A stretch of 45,632 nt of DNA from Cellulomonas algicola. GTDB lineage: Bacteria; Actinomycetota; Actinomycetes; Actinomycetales; Cellulomonadaceae. The DNA lies in assembly GCF_003851725.1 (NCBI RefSeq), contig NZ_BHYL01000130.1:1-45632 (forward strand), read 5' to 3'. This document shows positions 32,017 to 39,578 of the stretch, in pieces (within the stretch, counting starts at the first letter, position 1; every line of letters starts with the position of its first letter). The translations under genes and the position numbers were made by a program. The notes beneath the pieces were generated by a model. That model saw nothing but the letters and a program-made list of their open reading frames with translations, searched no databases and was not told the origin of the DNA.

Positions 32017-32838
32017 GTGTCGTACGTGCGCTGCCAGCGGTGCGGCCGTCCCGTGTGCCCGGACTGCCAGCGCCAGGCCGCGGTCGGCGTGCAGTGCGTG
32101 GACTGCGTCGCGGAGGCGTCGCGGACCGCGCGCCCGGTGCGGACCCCGCTCGGCGGGCGCCGGCACGAGGGCCGGCCCGTCGTGACGTTCACGATCATCG
32201 GCCTGTGCGTCGTGAGCTTCGTGCTCCAGCAGGTCGTCCCCGGGTGGACCACCCGGTGGCTGTTCGTCCCGGTGCTGCCCGACGCCTTCGGGCTGCCGGT
32301 CGCGACGCTCGTGGCGGAGCCGTGGCGGTTCCTCTCCGCGGCGTTCCTGCACTCCCCCGGCGGTGTCGTGCACCTCGCCGTCAACATGCTCGCGCTGTGG
32401 ATGATCGGCCCGTACCTCGAGCAGGCGCTCGGTCGGGCCCGGTTCGTCACCCTCTACCTGCTGAGCGCGCTCGGCGGGTCCGTGGCCGTCGTGCTGCTCG
32501 CCGACGCGCTCGACGCCTGGCACGTCGGCGTGCTCGGGGCGTCGGGCGCGATCTTCGGCCTGTTCGGCGCAGTGCTCGTCGTGATGCGACGGCTCGGCGG
32601 CGACGTGCGCGGCATCCTCGTCGTCATCGGGCTCAACGTCGTCGTCGGCTTCGTGGTGTCCGGCATCTCGTGGCCCGCGCACCTGGGCGGCCTGTTCACC
32701 GGCCTGGCCCTCGGCGCCGCCTACGCCTACGCCCCGGCGGCGCGCCGTCGGCAGGTCGCTGTCCTTGCACCGGTGGTGGTCGCGTCGGTGCTGGTGGGAG
32801 CCGCGTGGCTCGCGTACTCAGCGGTCGGGCTCGTCTGA
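32017..32838 (+). CDS. Rhomboid family intramembrane serine protease
   Basis: A 273-residue (from GTG 32017) polytopic protease with a cytoplasmic N-terminal zinc-ribbon-like segment (RCQRCGRPVCPDCQRQ, QCVDC) and about six or seven membrane helices. The nucleophile is Ser176 in GASGAIFG and the general base His222 in WPAHLGGLFTG; HLAVNMLALWMIGP is also typical. In frame upstream to the TGA at 31942 the sequence encodes ISENPTPDAAAPPVCPRHPERVSYV, which matches the family N-terminus including another Cys-x2-His element. The only start there would be ATC (31954). The true protein may therefore be 294 residues with a non-standard start. Substrate unknown. Confidence 0.9.
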   Translation: MSYVRCQRCGRPVCPDCQRQAAVGVQCVDCVAEASRTARPVRTPLGGRRHEGRPVVTFTIIGLCVVSFVLQQVVPGWTTRWLFVPVLPDAFGLPVATLVAEPWRFLSAAFLHSPGGVVHLAVNMLALWMIGPYLEQALGRARFVTLYLLSALGGSVAVVLLADALDAWHVGVLGASGAIFGLFGAVLVVMRRLGGDVRGILVVIGLNVVVGFVVSGISWPAHLGGLFTGLALGAAYAYAPAARRRQVAVLAPVVVASVLVGAAWLAYSAVGLV

Positions 32839-33177
32839 CCCTGCTCGGGCTCGTCCGACTCGTCCCCAGGTGGCGCGCGTCACCCGTGTACGACGACCTT
32901 TCTGTCCACAGCCTGTTGACCTGCGCGAACGCCTTCTCTGTCCCCAGCGGTGCACAACCCTGTGCATAACTACACGGCTGTAGTTCCACAGCTGTGAGCA
33001 ACCTTGGGGACGGTCCGCACAGCCCTGAATCGTTCGTCAGGACGGCCTGTGAGGATGCTACGAGCAGGGTCTGACATGCCCTCGGGGCGCGGGGTCGAGG
33101 CATGCCCTGTCAGGGAACCGGGACACTGCGGACGAGGCGCGCCCGCGGGGAGGTCCATGGACGTCCGGGAGAACGAC
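32839..33177. promoter_or_regulatory. Convergent intergenic region with DnaA-box-like sites and a dyad
   Basis: No gene is seen. The left half is relatively AT-rich and holds CTGTCCACA (32902-32910), TGTGCATAA (32961-32969, complement of the E. coli-type box TTATGCACA), AGTTCCACA (32982-32990) and TGTGAGCAA (32993-33001). A perfect dyad AACTACA-CGGC-TGTAGTT spans 32968-32985, flanked by CTGTG (32960-32964) and CACAG (32987-32991). The right half has repeated CATGCCCT (33075 and 33102) but nothing assignable. Both flanking genes point inward, so a promoter for either is not expected. Confidence 0.5.
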
Positions 33178-33215
33178 GACGGCGGGGCAGGTCGTCGTCG
33201 ACCCACCCCGCCGTC
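33178..33215 (-). terminator. Terminator of crgA
   Basis: GACGGCGGGG (33178-33187) pairs with CCCCGCCGTC (33206-33215); after a two-base mismatch a further GGTCG/CGACC extends the stem. It begins 17 bp past the crgA stop. Confidence 0.75.
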
Positions 33216-33232
33216 CAGTCCTCGGCGCCGCG

Positions 33233-33481
33233 TCAGCGCCAGCGCGTCGTCATCCCGAAGCCCGCGATGATGAGGGTGAACCCCACCGCCAGGTTCCACT
33301 GGCCGATGCCGGGGATCGGGTAGTCCGAGCCCGTCAGGTACGTGATGACGATCCACACGAGGCCGACGAGCATCAGCCCGAGCATCACGGGGACGAACCA
33401 CGGCGGGTTCGGCTTGGGGCCGGCCGACTTCTCGGGCGGCGGGATGTACGCGGCCTTCTTGCGCGACCTCGACTCAGGCAC
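33233..33481 (-). CDS. crgA: Cell division protein CrgA
   Basis: An 82-residue septation protein that, in mycobacteria and Streptomyces, sits at the divisome and interacts with FtsZ, FtsQ, FtsI and others. The cytoplasmic basic N-terminus PESRSRKKAAYIPPPEKSAG is followed by two membrane helices (about 29-50 and 62-80), with the conserved NPPWFVPVMLGLMLVGLVWIVITYLTG and WNLAVGFTLIIAGFGMTTRWR. The GTG at 33481 follows GACAGGAG with 8-base spacing. It lies in the actinobacterial neighbourhood of pknAB-pabA-sortase, divergent from the DUF881 gene. Confidence 0.96.
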   Translation of the reverse strand: MPESRSRKKAAYIPPPEKSAGPKPNPPWFVPVMLGLMLVGLVWIVITYLTGSDYPIPGIGQWNLAVGFTLIIAGFGMTTRWR

Positions 33482-33507
33482 GTCCGGGCTCCTGTCCAGC
33501 GGCGGTA

Positions 33508-33610
33508 CGTGACGCGGGGCGTCACGCGAACGGACGGCGACGGGGTGTCACCGTGCGACAACGATGTGGCGTGGACGTCACGCACCGTCACGGGCGCCAC
33601 GCAACGTGAC
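33508..33610. promoter_or_regulatory. crgA/DUF881 divergent control region with GTCAC repeats
   Basis: The 179-bp divergent gap contains a perfect dyad CGTGACGC-GGG-GCGTCACG (33508-33526), GTCAC at 33547-33551, a direct repeat GTCAC-N5-GTCAC (33577-33591) and CGTGAC (33605-33610). GTCAC-N5-GTCAC fits the GTNAC-N5-GTNAC consensus reported for the response regulator MtrA in Streptomyces. TAGCGT (33612-33617) is a possible -10 for the DUF881 gene, so bound protein would overlap that promoter. Confidence 0.5.
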
Positions 33611-33660
33611 CTAGCGTAGTGGGCACCAGCCCCGCGCCCGACCCTCTCGAGAGGACGACC

Positions 33661-34506
33661 GTGACCGAGCACTCCCACCGTGCGCGGCGTCTGCTCGCGC
33701 GCGGGACGCTCTCGGTCGCCGTCGTGCTGGCCCTGTCGGGCGCGCTGTTCGCGGCCAACGCACGGTTCGCGCAGGCCAACGAGGGGGAGCGGCACCCGCA
33801 GGACCTCGCCGGCCTCGCGAGCGTGCAGAACGACCGCGTCGCGCGGTTGTCGACCGAGGTCGACGACCTGCGGACCGAGGTGGACACGCTCGCCGAGGAC
33901 GGCAGCGCCGACGCGAGCACCCAGCCCGGGGAACCCGGCGCGGGCTACGTCGTCGAGGGCGGGGCCACACCCGTCACCGGTCCCGGGATCACGGTGCAGC
34001 TCGAGGACGCGCCCGCGCGCGAGGGCGTCGACCAGGACGTGCTGCTCGTGCACCAGCAGGACATCCAGAACGTCATGAACGCCCTCTGGGCGGGCGGCGC
34101 CGAGGCGATGACGCTCCAGGGGCAGCGGGTGATCTCCACGAGCGCGTTCTGGTGCGTCGGCAACGTGCTGAAGCTGCACGGCCGCGTCTACTCGCCGCCG
34201 TACGTCATCGAGGCCATCGGCGACCCGTCCGACCTGCGCGACGGCCTCGCCGCGTCGCCCGCCGTCGGGCTGTACCTCCGCGACGTCAAGGCCGTCGGCC
34301 TCGGCTGGTCCGTGAGCCAGTCCGACGCGATGGAGATGCCCGCCTACTCGGGTGCGACCGAGCTCGAGTACGCCCGTGTCCCTGACGGCGTCGAGATCCT
34401 GCCCGGCCTCGAGGCCGCCCAGGAGGCCGCGAAGGACGAGGCCCGCGCGACCGCGCAGACCCGCAGCACGACCACGCCGACAGGCCCGGGGGGCGACGAT
34501 GACTGA
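33661..34506 (+). CDS. DUF881 family protein
   Basis: A 281-residue protein with one N-terminal membrane anchor (GTLSVAVVLALSGALFAANARF, about 15-36), an extracytoplasmic coiled-coil segment (NDRVARLSTEVDDLRTEVDTLAE), and the DUF881 domain with GPGITVQLEDAP, LLVHQQDIQNVMNALWAGGAEAMTLQGQRV, CVGNVLKLHGRVYSPPYVIEAIGD. A Thr/Pro/Gly/Asp tail ends it. DUF881 proteins are widespread near division and sortase genes in Gram-positives; function is unknown. The GTG at 33661 has GAGAGGACG upstream; its end overlaps the sortase start by 8 bases. Confidence 0.93.
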   Translation: MTEHSHRARRLLARGTLSVAVVLALSGALFAANARFAQANEGERHPQDLAGLASVQNDRVARLSTEVDDLRTEVDTLAEDGSADASTQPGEPGAGYVVEGGATPVTGPGITVQLEDAPAREGVDQDVLLVHQQDIQNVMNALWAGGAEAMTLQGQRVISTSAFWCVGNVLKLHGRVYSPPYVIEAIGDPSDLRDGLAASPAVGLYLRDVKAVGLGWSVSQSDAMEMPAYSGATELEYARVPDGVEILPGLEAAQEAAKDEARATAQTRSTTTPTGPGGDDD

Positions 34507-35326
34507 CCCCGCGGCCACGGCGACCGCGACGCCCGACGGGCCCGCTGACCAGCCGGTCCGCACGCGGCGCAGCAGCCGTCCCCGGCGGGGTGCGAGCCCT
34601 GCGCGGCAGCGCGCCTACGCGGCCGTCGGCGTCGTCGGCGAGGTGCTCATCACGCTCGGCGTCCTGCTCTTCGCGTTCCTCGCCTGGCAGCTGTGGTGGA
34701 CCGACGTCGAGGGGAACCGCGCGCAGGCCGAGATCGTGCGCGACCTCGACTGGCAGGTCGCGCCGACCCCCGAGCCCAGCGCCACCGAGACTGGCCCGCT
34801 CGTCGCCGAGCCGCGCCGCGACGAGCCGCCCGTCATGGCCGAGCCCTCGCACGCGACGACCTTCGCGACGATCCAGGTCCCACGGTGGGCGGGCGAGCCC
34901 GAGCGTCCCGTCAGCCAGGGCACCGACCGGGCGACCGTGCTCGACGTGCTCGGCGTCGGGCACTACGAGGGCACCGCGATGCCGGGCGGCGTGGGCAACT
35001 TCGCGCTCGCGGGCCACCGCACCACCTACGCGAAGCCGTTCAACCGCGTCGCGGAGCTGCAGGTGGGCGACCCGATCGTCGTCCGCACGTCGGACACCTG
35101 GTACGTCTACCGCGTCACGTCGACGGAGATCGTCATGCCGTCGCAGGTCGACGTCATCGCGCCCGTCCCCGGCGACCCGGGTGCCACGCCCACCGAGCGG
35201 TTCATCACGCTCACGACGTGCCACCCGATGTTCTCCGCGCGGGAACGGTTCATCGTGCACGGCACGTTCGACTACTGGGCGCCCGTGACGGACGGGACTC
35301 CCGCCGAGCTGCTGCCGGCCGCATGA
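34499..35326 (+). CDS. Class E sortase
   Basis: A 275-residue membrane-anchored transpeptidase that cleaves a C-terminal sorting motif (class E usually LAxTG) and links proteins to the cell wall. It has a basic disordered N-terminus and a membrane helix (about 43-63). The extracellular sortase barrel has catalytic His173 in LAGHRTTY, Cys241 in TLTTC and Arg250. The middle ATVLDVLGVGHYEGTAMPGGVGNFALAGHRTTY is typical of class E. The ATG at 34499 overlaps the DUF881 stop. No LPxTG-type substrate is encoded in the window. Confidence 0.95.
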   Translation: MTDPAATATATPDGPADQPVRTRRSSRPRRGASPARQRAYAAVGVVGEVLITLGVLLFAFLAWQLWWTDVEGNRAQAEIVRDLDWQVAPTPEPSATETGPLVAEPRRDEPPVMAEPSHATTFATIQVPRWAGEPERPVSQGTDRATVLDVLGVGHYEGTAMPGGVGNFALAGHRTTYAKPFNRVAELQVGDPIVVRTSDTWYVYRVTSTEIVMPSQVDVIAPVPGDPGATPTERFITLTTCHPMFSARERFIVHGTFDYWAPVTDGTPAELLPAA

Positions 35327-35360
35327 TGGGCGCGCGGCGACACCACGTGACAGGAGGCCG

Positions 35361-35522
35361 ATGATGTACGGGTGGCTCTGGCGGCACCTGCCGGGTCCGT
35401 CCGTCGTCCGGGCGCTGATCCTGGCGGTCGCCGCGTTCCTCGTGCTCGCCGCGTGCTTCCTGTGGGTGTTCCCGGCGGTCGCGCCGTTCATGCCGTTCAA
35501 CGAGACCACCGTGGGGGAGTGA
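35361..35522 (+). CDS. Small membrane protein between sortase and pabA
   Basis: A 53-residue protein (52 if the second ATG at 35364 is used): MMYGWLWRHLPGPSVVRAL, then a single hydrophobic helix (LILAVAAFLVLAACFLWVF) and FPFNETTVGE-like end (PFMPFNETTVGE). An AGGAGG ribosome-binding site lies 4 bases upstream of the first ATG, and the stop is one base before the pabA GTG, so it belongs to the operon. Almost all third codon positions are G/C. The PFNE(T)xVGE ending recalls small proteins in this place in other actinobacteria. Function unknown. Confidence 0.88.
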   Translation: MMYGWLWRHLPGPSVVRALILAVAAFLVLAACFLWVFPAVAPFMPFNETTVGE

Positions 35523-35523
35523 C

Positions 35524-36147
35524 GTGACCCGGATCCTGGTGATCGACAACTACGACTCGTTCGTCTACACGATCGTCGGCTACCTCAACCAGCTCGGTGC
35601 GGAGACCGTGGTCGTGCGCAACGACGCCGTCCCGCCGCTGTCCGAGCGCGAGGACTTCGACGGTGTCCTCGTGTCCCCCGGGCCCGGCACGCCTGCCGAG
35701 GCCGGGCAGAGCATGCAGGTGATCCGCGACTGCGCCGAGACGGGCACGCCCATGCTCGGCGTGTGCCTCGGCCACCAGGCGCTCGGCGAGGTGTTCGGCG
35801 GGACCGTCACGCACGCCCCCGAGCTCATGCACGGCAAGACCAGCGAGGTCGAGCACCACGGCGAGGGCGTCCTCGTCGGCCTGCCGACGCCGTTCACCGC
35901 GACCCGCTACCACTCGCTCGCGGTCGTCGACGGGACCGTGTCCGACGACCTCGAGGTCACCGCGACCACGCACGGCATCATCATGGGCCTGCAGCACCGC
36001 ACGCTCCCGCTGCACGGCGTGCAGTTCCACCCCGAGTCGGTGCTGACCGAGGGCGGGCACCGGCTGCTGGCCAACTGGCTGGCCGTCTGCGGCGACGACG
36101 AGGCCGTCGCGCGGTCGGAGGGGCTGCACCCGCTCGTCCGCCTCTGA
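35524..36147 (+). CDS. pabA: Anthranilate/aminodeoxychorismate synthase glutaminase subunit
   Basis: A 207-residue class I glutamine amidotransferase that frees ammonia from glutamine for a PabB or TrpE partner. It begins RILVIDNYDSFVYTIVGYLNQLG. The oxyanion motif is SPGPGTP, the nucleophile Cys lies in MLGVCLGHQALGE, and the His-x-Glu pair in VQFHPESVLTEGG. As neither pabB nor trpE is adjacent, the pathway (folate or tryptophan) cannot be settled; the PabA name follows the usual annotation at this locus. The GTG at 35524 directly follows the previous stop. Confidence 0.93.
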   Translation: MTRILVIDNYDSFVYTIVGYLNQLGAETVVVRNDAVPPLSEREDFDGVLVSPGPGTPAEAGQSMQVIRDCAETGTPMLGVCLGHQALGEVFGGTVTHAPELMHGKTSEVEHHGEGVLVGLPTPFTATRYHSLAVVDGTVSDDLEVTATTHGIIMGLQHRTLPLHGVQFHPESVLTEGGHRLLANWLAVCGDDEAVARSEGLHPLVRL

Positions 36148-36230
36148 CGCCCGTTCGTCGGCCGTCGACGCGGCGGGCGCGCCCCACCTCGCGCTCCCGG
36201 TCCGCGCCCGAACCCGCACCCCGCACGACG

Positions 36231-36267
36231 AAGGCCCCGCCTGTCCCGGAGGGACGAGCGGGGCCTT
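36231..36267. terminator. Bidirectional terminator between pabA and pknB
   Basis: AAGGCCCCGC (36231-36240) pairs exactly with GCGGGGCCTT (36258-36267); an inner TCCC/GGGA can extend the stem. The A-T ends make it work in both directions for the convergent genes. Confidence 0.85.
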
Positions 36268-36279
36268 CCCCGTCTGGCG

Positions 36280-38289
36280 CTACGGCTTGGGCGTCTGTGT
36301 CGGCTGACCGTTGTTGTTGCCCCCGCCGCCCGGGCCCTTCGAGACGTGCAGGTCGATTTGCTGACCCGGCTCGACCTCCGACCCACCGTCCGGCTCGACG
36401 CGGATGACCTGGTTGACGGGCGACTCCGACTGCTCGTCGACGCGCCGCACGTTCGTCAGACCGGCCTGCGCGAGCGCCTGGACGGCTTGGTCGTAGCTCA
36501 TCCCGACCAGGTTGTCGGGCACCACGGGGTTCTCGGGAGCGATGGCGATCTCGATGTTGATCGTCGTGTCCTGCGGGACGAGCGAGTTCGCGGGCTTGTC
36601 CTGCGAGATCACGGTGTCGGGCGGGAACTCGTTCGTCTCCCGCTCGCGCGAGTTCGCGTTGAGGGACGCGTCGTTGAGCAGCTGCTCGGCCTCGGCCCGC
36701 GTCTTGCCGGCCAGGTCGGGCACCTGCACGTTGCCGGACGACACGAAGAGCTTCACCGGGCTGCCGGACGACACCGACTCGCCCTCGGCGGGCTGGGTAC
36801 GCGTGACGCGACCCTTCGGCTGCTTGGGGTCGTCCTCGGACGTGCGGTTCGGGTCGACCGTGAGCCCGGCGGCCTCGATCGCGGCGACGGCCTCCTGCTC
36901 CGTCATGCCGGCCAGGCCCGTCGGGACGGTGGTGGTCGCGGGGCCGGTGGAGAACGTGACGGTCACGTTGTCGAGCTTCTCGACGGGGGTGTCGGCCGCG
37001 GGGTCGGACTTGATGGCCTCGCCCTCGGGCACCGTGTCGGACGGCTCCTCGGCGGGCGTGAACTGCAGCTCCGCGTCCTCGATCGCCGCCTTGGCCTCGT
37101 CGCGCGTCATGCCGACGACGTTCGGGACGGTGAGCTCCTCGGGGGCGTTGCCGCGCGAGTTCGCCACGAGGAGCGCGATGATCCCCGCCACCGCGAGGAC
37201 CGCGATGCCGATGAGCACCCACATGAGCCACGGCTTGCGGCCCTCGTCCTCGGGCTCCTCCGGCAGGCCGGCGGGCGTCGTCGGCTGCAGACCCGTCTGG
37301 GCCCACGGCGACGTCGGCGCCATGGCCTGCGTCGCGGCGACGGCCGGAGGCGCCATGACCTGCGTGGCCTCGGCCGCGGCGACCGCGGCACCGGCGGCGA
37401 TGACGCCCACCGCGGGCGCGCTGACCACACCGCCGCGCAGCACGGCCTCGAGGTCGGCGCGGAACTCCGCGGCCGTCGAGTAGCGGGAGTCGCGCTCCTT
37501 CGCGAGCGCCTTCGCGGTGATCCGGTCGAGGGCCTCGGGGACGTCGGACGCGAACTGCGACGGCGTGGGCGCCGTCTCGCGGACGTGCTGGTAGGCGACC
37601 GCGACGGGGGAGTCGCCGGTGAACGGCGGACGGCCCGTGAGCAGCTCGAACAGCAGGCAGCCCGTCGAGTACAGGTCGGAGCGGGCGTCGACCTGCTCGC
37701 CGCGCGCCTGCTCGGGGGAGAGGTACTGGGCGGTGCCGATGACGGCCTGCGTCTGCGTCATGGTCGCCGCGGAGTCGGCTACCGCGCGGGCGATGCCGAA
37801 GTCCATGACCTTGACCGCGCCCGTCGGCGTGAGCATGACGTTCGCGGGCTTGATGTCGCGGTGCACGATGCCCGCGTGGTGCGAGTACTCGAGCGCCGAC
37901 AGCACGCCGGCGGTGATCTCGACGGCCTCCTCGATGGGCACCGCGTGCCCGTCGCGCAGGATGCCGCGCACCGTGTGACCCTCGACGTACTCCATGACGA
38001 TGAACGGCACGTGCGCGACGACGCCGGTCGGCTCCGTGTAGACGTCCTCGCCGGTGTCGTAGACCGCGACGATCGCCGGGTGGTTCAGGGCCGCGGCGGC
38101 CTGCGCCTCGCGCCGGAACCGGTTCTGGAAGGAGGGGTCGCGCGCGAGGTCGGAGCGCAGGATCTTGATCGCGACCGTGCGGCCGAGACGGGTGTCGTGG
38201 CCGATGTGCACCTCGGCCATGCCACCGCGCCCGATGAGCTCGCCGACCTCGTACCGTCCGCCGAGGATCCGGGATCCGTCGTCCACCAC
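36280..38289 (-). CDS. pknB: PASTA-domain Ser/Thr protein kinase PknB
   Basis: A 669-residue receptor-like kinase that senses peptidoglycan fragments and phosphorylates cell-wall and division proteins. The cytoplasmic kinase domain (about 12-275) has the Gly loop IGRGGMAEV, Lys42, HRDIKPAN with Asp145, DFG at 163-165 and GTAQYLSPEQARG in the activation segment with preceding Thr residues. An Ala/Pro/Thr-rich juxtamembrane stretch leads to one membrane helix (WLMWVLIGIAVLAVAGIIALLVA). Four extracellular PASTA repeats follow, starting at TVPNVVGM, TTVPTGLAGM, VQVPDLAGK and VVPDNLVGM. A Gly/Asn/Pro tail ends it. The GTG at 38289 overlaps the pknA stop by one base; GTG 38286 is the alternative. 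Confidence 0.97.
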   Translation of the reverse strand: MVDDGSRILGGRYEVGELIGRGGMAEVHIGHDTRLGRTVAIKILRSDLARDPSFQNRFRREAQAAAALNHPAIVAVYDTGEDVYTEPTGVVAHVPFIVMEYVEGHTVRGILRDGHAVPIEEAVEITAGVLSALEYSHHAGIVHRDIKPANVMLTPTGAVKVMDFGIARAVADSAATMTQTQAVIGTAQYLSPEQARGEQVDARSDLYSTGCLLFELLTGRPPFTGDSPVAVAYQHVRETAPTPSQFASDVPEALDRITAKALAKERDSRYSTAAEFRADLEAVLRGGVVSAPAVGVIAAGAAVAAAEATQVMAPPAVAATQAMAPTSPWAQTGLQPTTPAGLPEEPEDEGRKPWLMWVLIGIAVLAVAGIIALLVANSRGNAPEELTVPNVVGMTRDEAKAAIEDAELQFTPAEEPSDTVPEGEAIKSDPAADTPVEKLDNVTVTFSTGPATTTVPTGLAGMTEQEAVAAIEAAGLTVDPNRTSEDDPKQPKGRVTRTQPAEGESVSSGSPVKLFVSSGNVQVPDLAGKTRAEAEQLLNDASLNANSRERETNEFPPDTVISQDKPANSLVPQDTTINIEIAIAPENPVVPDNLVGMSYDQAVQALAQAGLTNVRRVDEQSESPVNQVIRVEPDGGSEVEPGQQIDLHVSKGPGGGGNNNGQPTQTPKP

Positions 38290-39578
38290 TAGGCGTCCTT
38301 CACTTCCGTCGTCAGCGGGCGCGCGGAGTCGTGACCGCGCCCGTCCACCGAGATCATCCCATCGGGACTGCCGCGACGAGGGTACTGACTGCCGTCGTCG
38401 CGTGGGGACGTGCTGTGCGCGACGACGGCCCCGGGCGGTCCGTCGAGGGGTGCGGCCCTGGTCAGGCCGTTGGCGAGGGCCGCGCCGAGCAGCGCGACCA
38501 GGAGGAGCACGAGCGCGAGCAGCGGCCACCGGAACCGCGAGAAGCGGCCCAGGCGCGGCCCGCTCGTGCGCAGCGCGGCGACGTTCACATGCCGCGGGGT
38601 GCTCGAGACGCGGGCGCGCGGCTCGTCGCGGCGCGTGCGGCGGGGCGGGTACGTCGGAGGGGCCTCGTCGGACGCGCCGCGCGCCGTCGTCACCGCGGTC
38701 GCGAACGTGTCGGCCGGGCGCGAGATCTTCGAGACCAGCACCGGGATGCCGCTCGGCGGCGTGCGCGGTACCAGCTTGTCGAACAGCCCGGCGAGCTCCT
38801 CGCCCGACTGCGGGCGCTGGGCCGGGTCCTTGGACAGCAGACGCATGACGAGCGCGGCGAGGGGCTTGTCGACGCTCGACGGCAGCGGCGGGACCGCGTT
38901 GTTGACGTGCGCGACCGCGATGTCGACCGCGGTCGGGCCCGTGAACGGGCGGTGGCCGACGAGCGCCTCGTACGCGACGACTCCCAGCGAGTACAGGTCG
39001 GACAGCGGCGTCGCGGCCTTGCCGACGGCCTGCTCGGGGGACAGGTACTGCGCGGTGCCCATGACCATTCCCGTCGCGGTCATCGTGATCTGGTTCTGCG
39101 CCAGCGAGACGCCGAAGTCGGTGATCTTCACGCGGCCGCCGCGGCCCAGCAGGATGTTGCCCGGCTTGACGTCGCGGTGCACGACGCCCGCCGTGTGGGC
39201 CGCGTGCAGGGCGCGCGCCGTCTGGGCGAGGATCGGCAGCAGCCGCCGCGGGGTCAGCACCGGCTCGCGCTCGAGCAGGTCGGACAGCGGCTCGCCGACG
39301 ACCAGCTCCATCACGAGGAACGCGGAGCCGTCCTGCTCGCCGTAGTCGAACAGCTGCGCGATCGACGGGTGGTGCAGCGACGCCGAGTTGCGCGCCTCCG
39401 TGCGGAACCGCTCGAGGAAGCCGGGGTCGCCCGCGAACTCCTCCTTGAGGACCTTGACCGCGACGGGACGCGCGAGGGCGTCGTCGTGCGCCTCCCACAC
39501 CTCGCCCATGCCGCCGGTCGCGATCGGCTTGATGAGCCGGTACCGGCCGTCGAGGGCCACGCCTGCTGCCGTCCTCAC
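38289..39578 (-). CDS. pknA: Ser/Thr protein kinase PknA
   Basis: A 429-residue membrane-anchored kinase acting with PknB on division and cell shape. The kinase domain is about 12-275: Gly loop IATGGMGEV, Lys42, VHRDVKPGN with Asp136, DFG at 154-156, and MGTAQYLSPEQA. A basic, Pro/Arg-rich linker (YPPRRTRRDEPRARV) precedes one membrane helix (RWPLLALVLLLVALLGAALANGL), and a short extracellular tail has no PASTA domains. The GTG at 39578 overlaps the upstream stop as GTGA. The activation segment carries TMTATGMVMGT, likely phosphorylation sites. Confidence 0.95.
   Translation of the reverse strand: MRTAAGVALDGRYRLIKPIATGGMGEVWEAHDDALARPVAVKVLKEEFAGDPGFLERFRTEARNSASLHHPSIAQLFDYGEQDGSAFLVMELVVGEPLSDLLEREPVLTPRRLLPILAQTARALHAAHTAGVVHRDVKPGNILLGRGGRVKITDFGVSLAQNQITMTATGMVMGTAQYLSPEQAVGKAATPLSDLYSLGVVAYEALVGHRPFTGPTAVDIAVAHVNNAVPPLPSSVDKPLAALVMRLLSKDPAQRPQSGEELAGLFDKLVPRTPPSGIPVLVSKISRPADTFATAVTTARGASDEAPPTYPPRRTRRDEPRARVSSTPRHVNVAALRTSGPRLGRFSRFRWPLLALVLLLVALLGAALANGLTRAAPLDGPPGAVVAHSTSPRDDGSQYPRRGSPDGMISVDGRGHDSARPLTTEVKDA

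Noticed and set aside
33004..33270. An 88-codon plus-strand frame in the convergent region before crgA.
   Set aside because: Arg/Pro/Ser-rich, runs through the crgA terminator into the antisense of crgA, with no ribosome-binding site or family.
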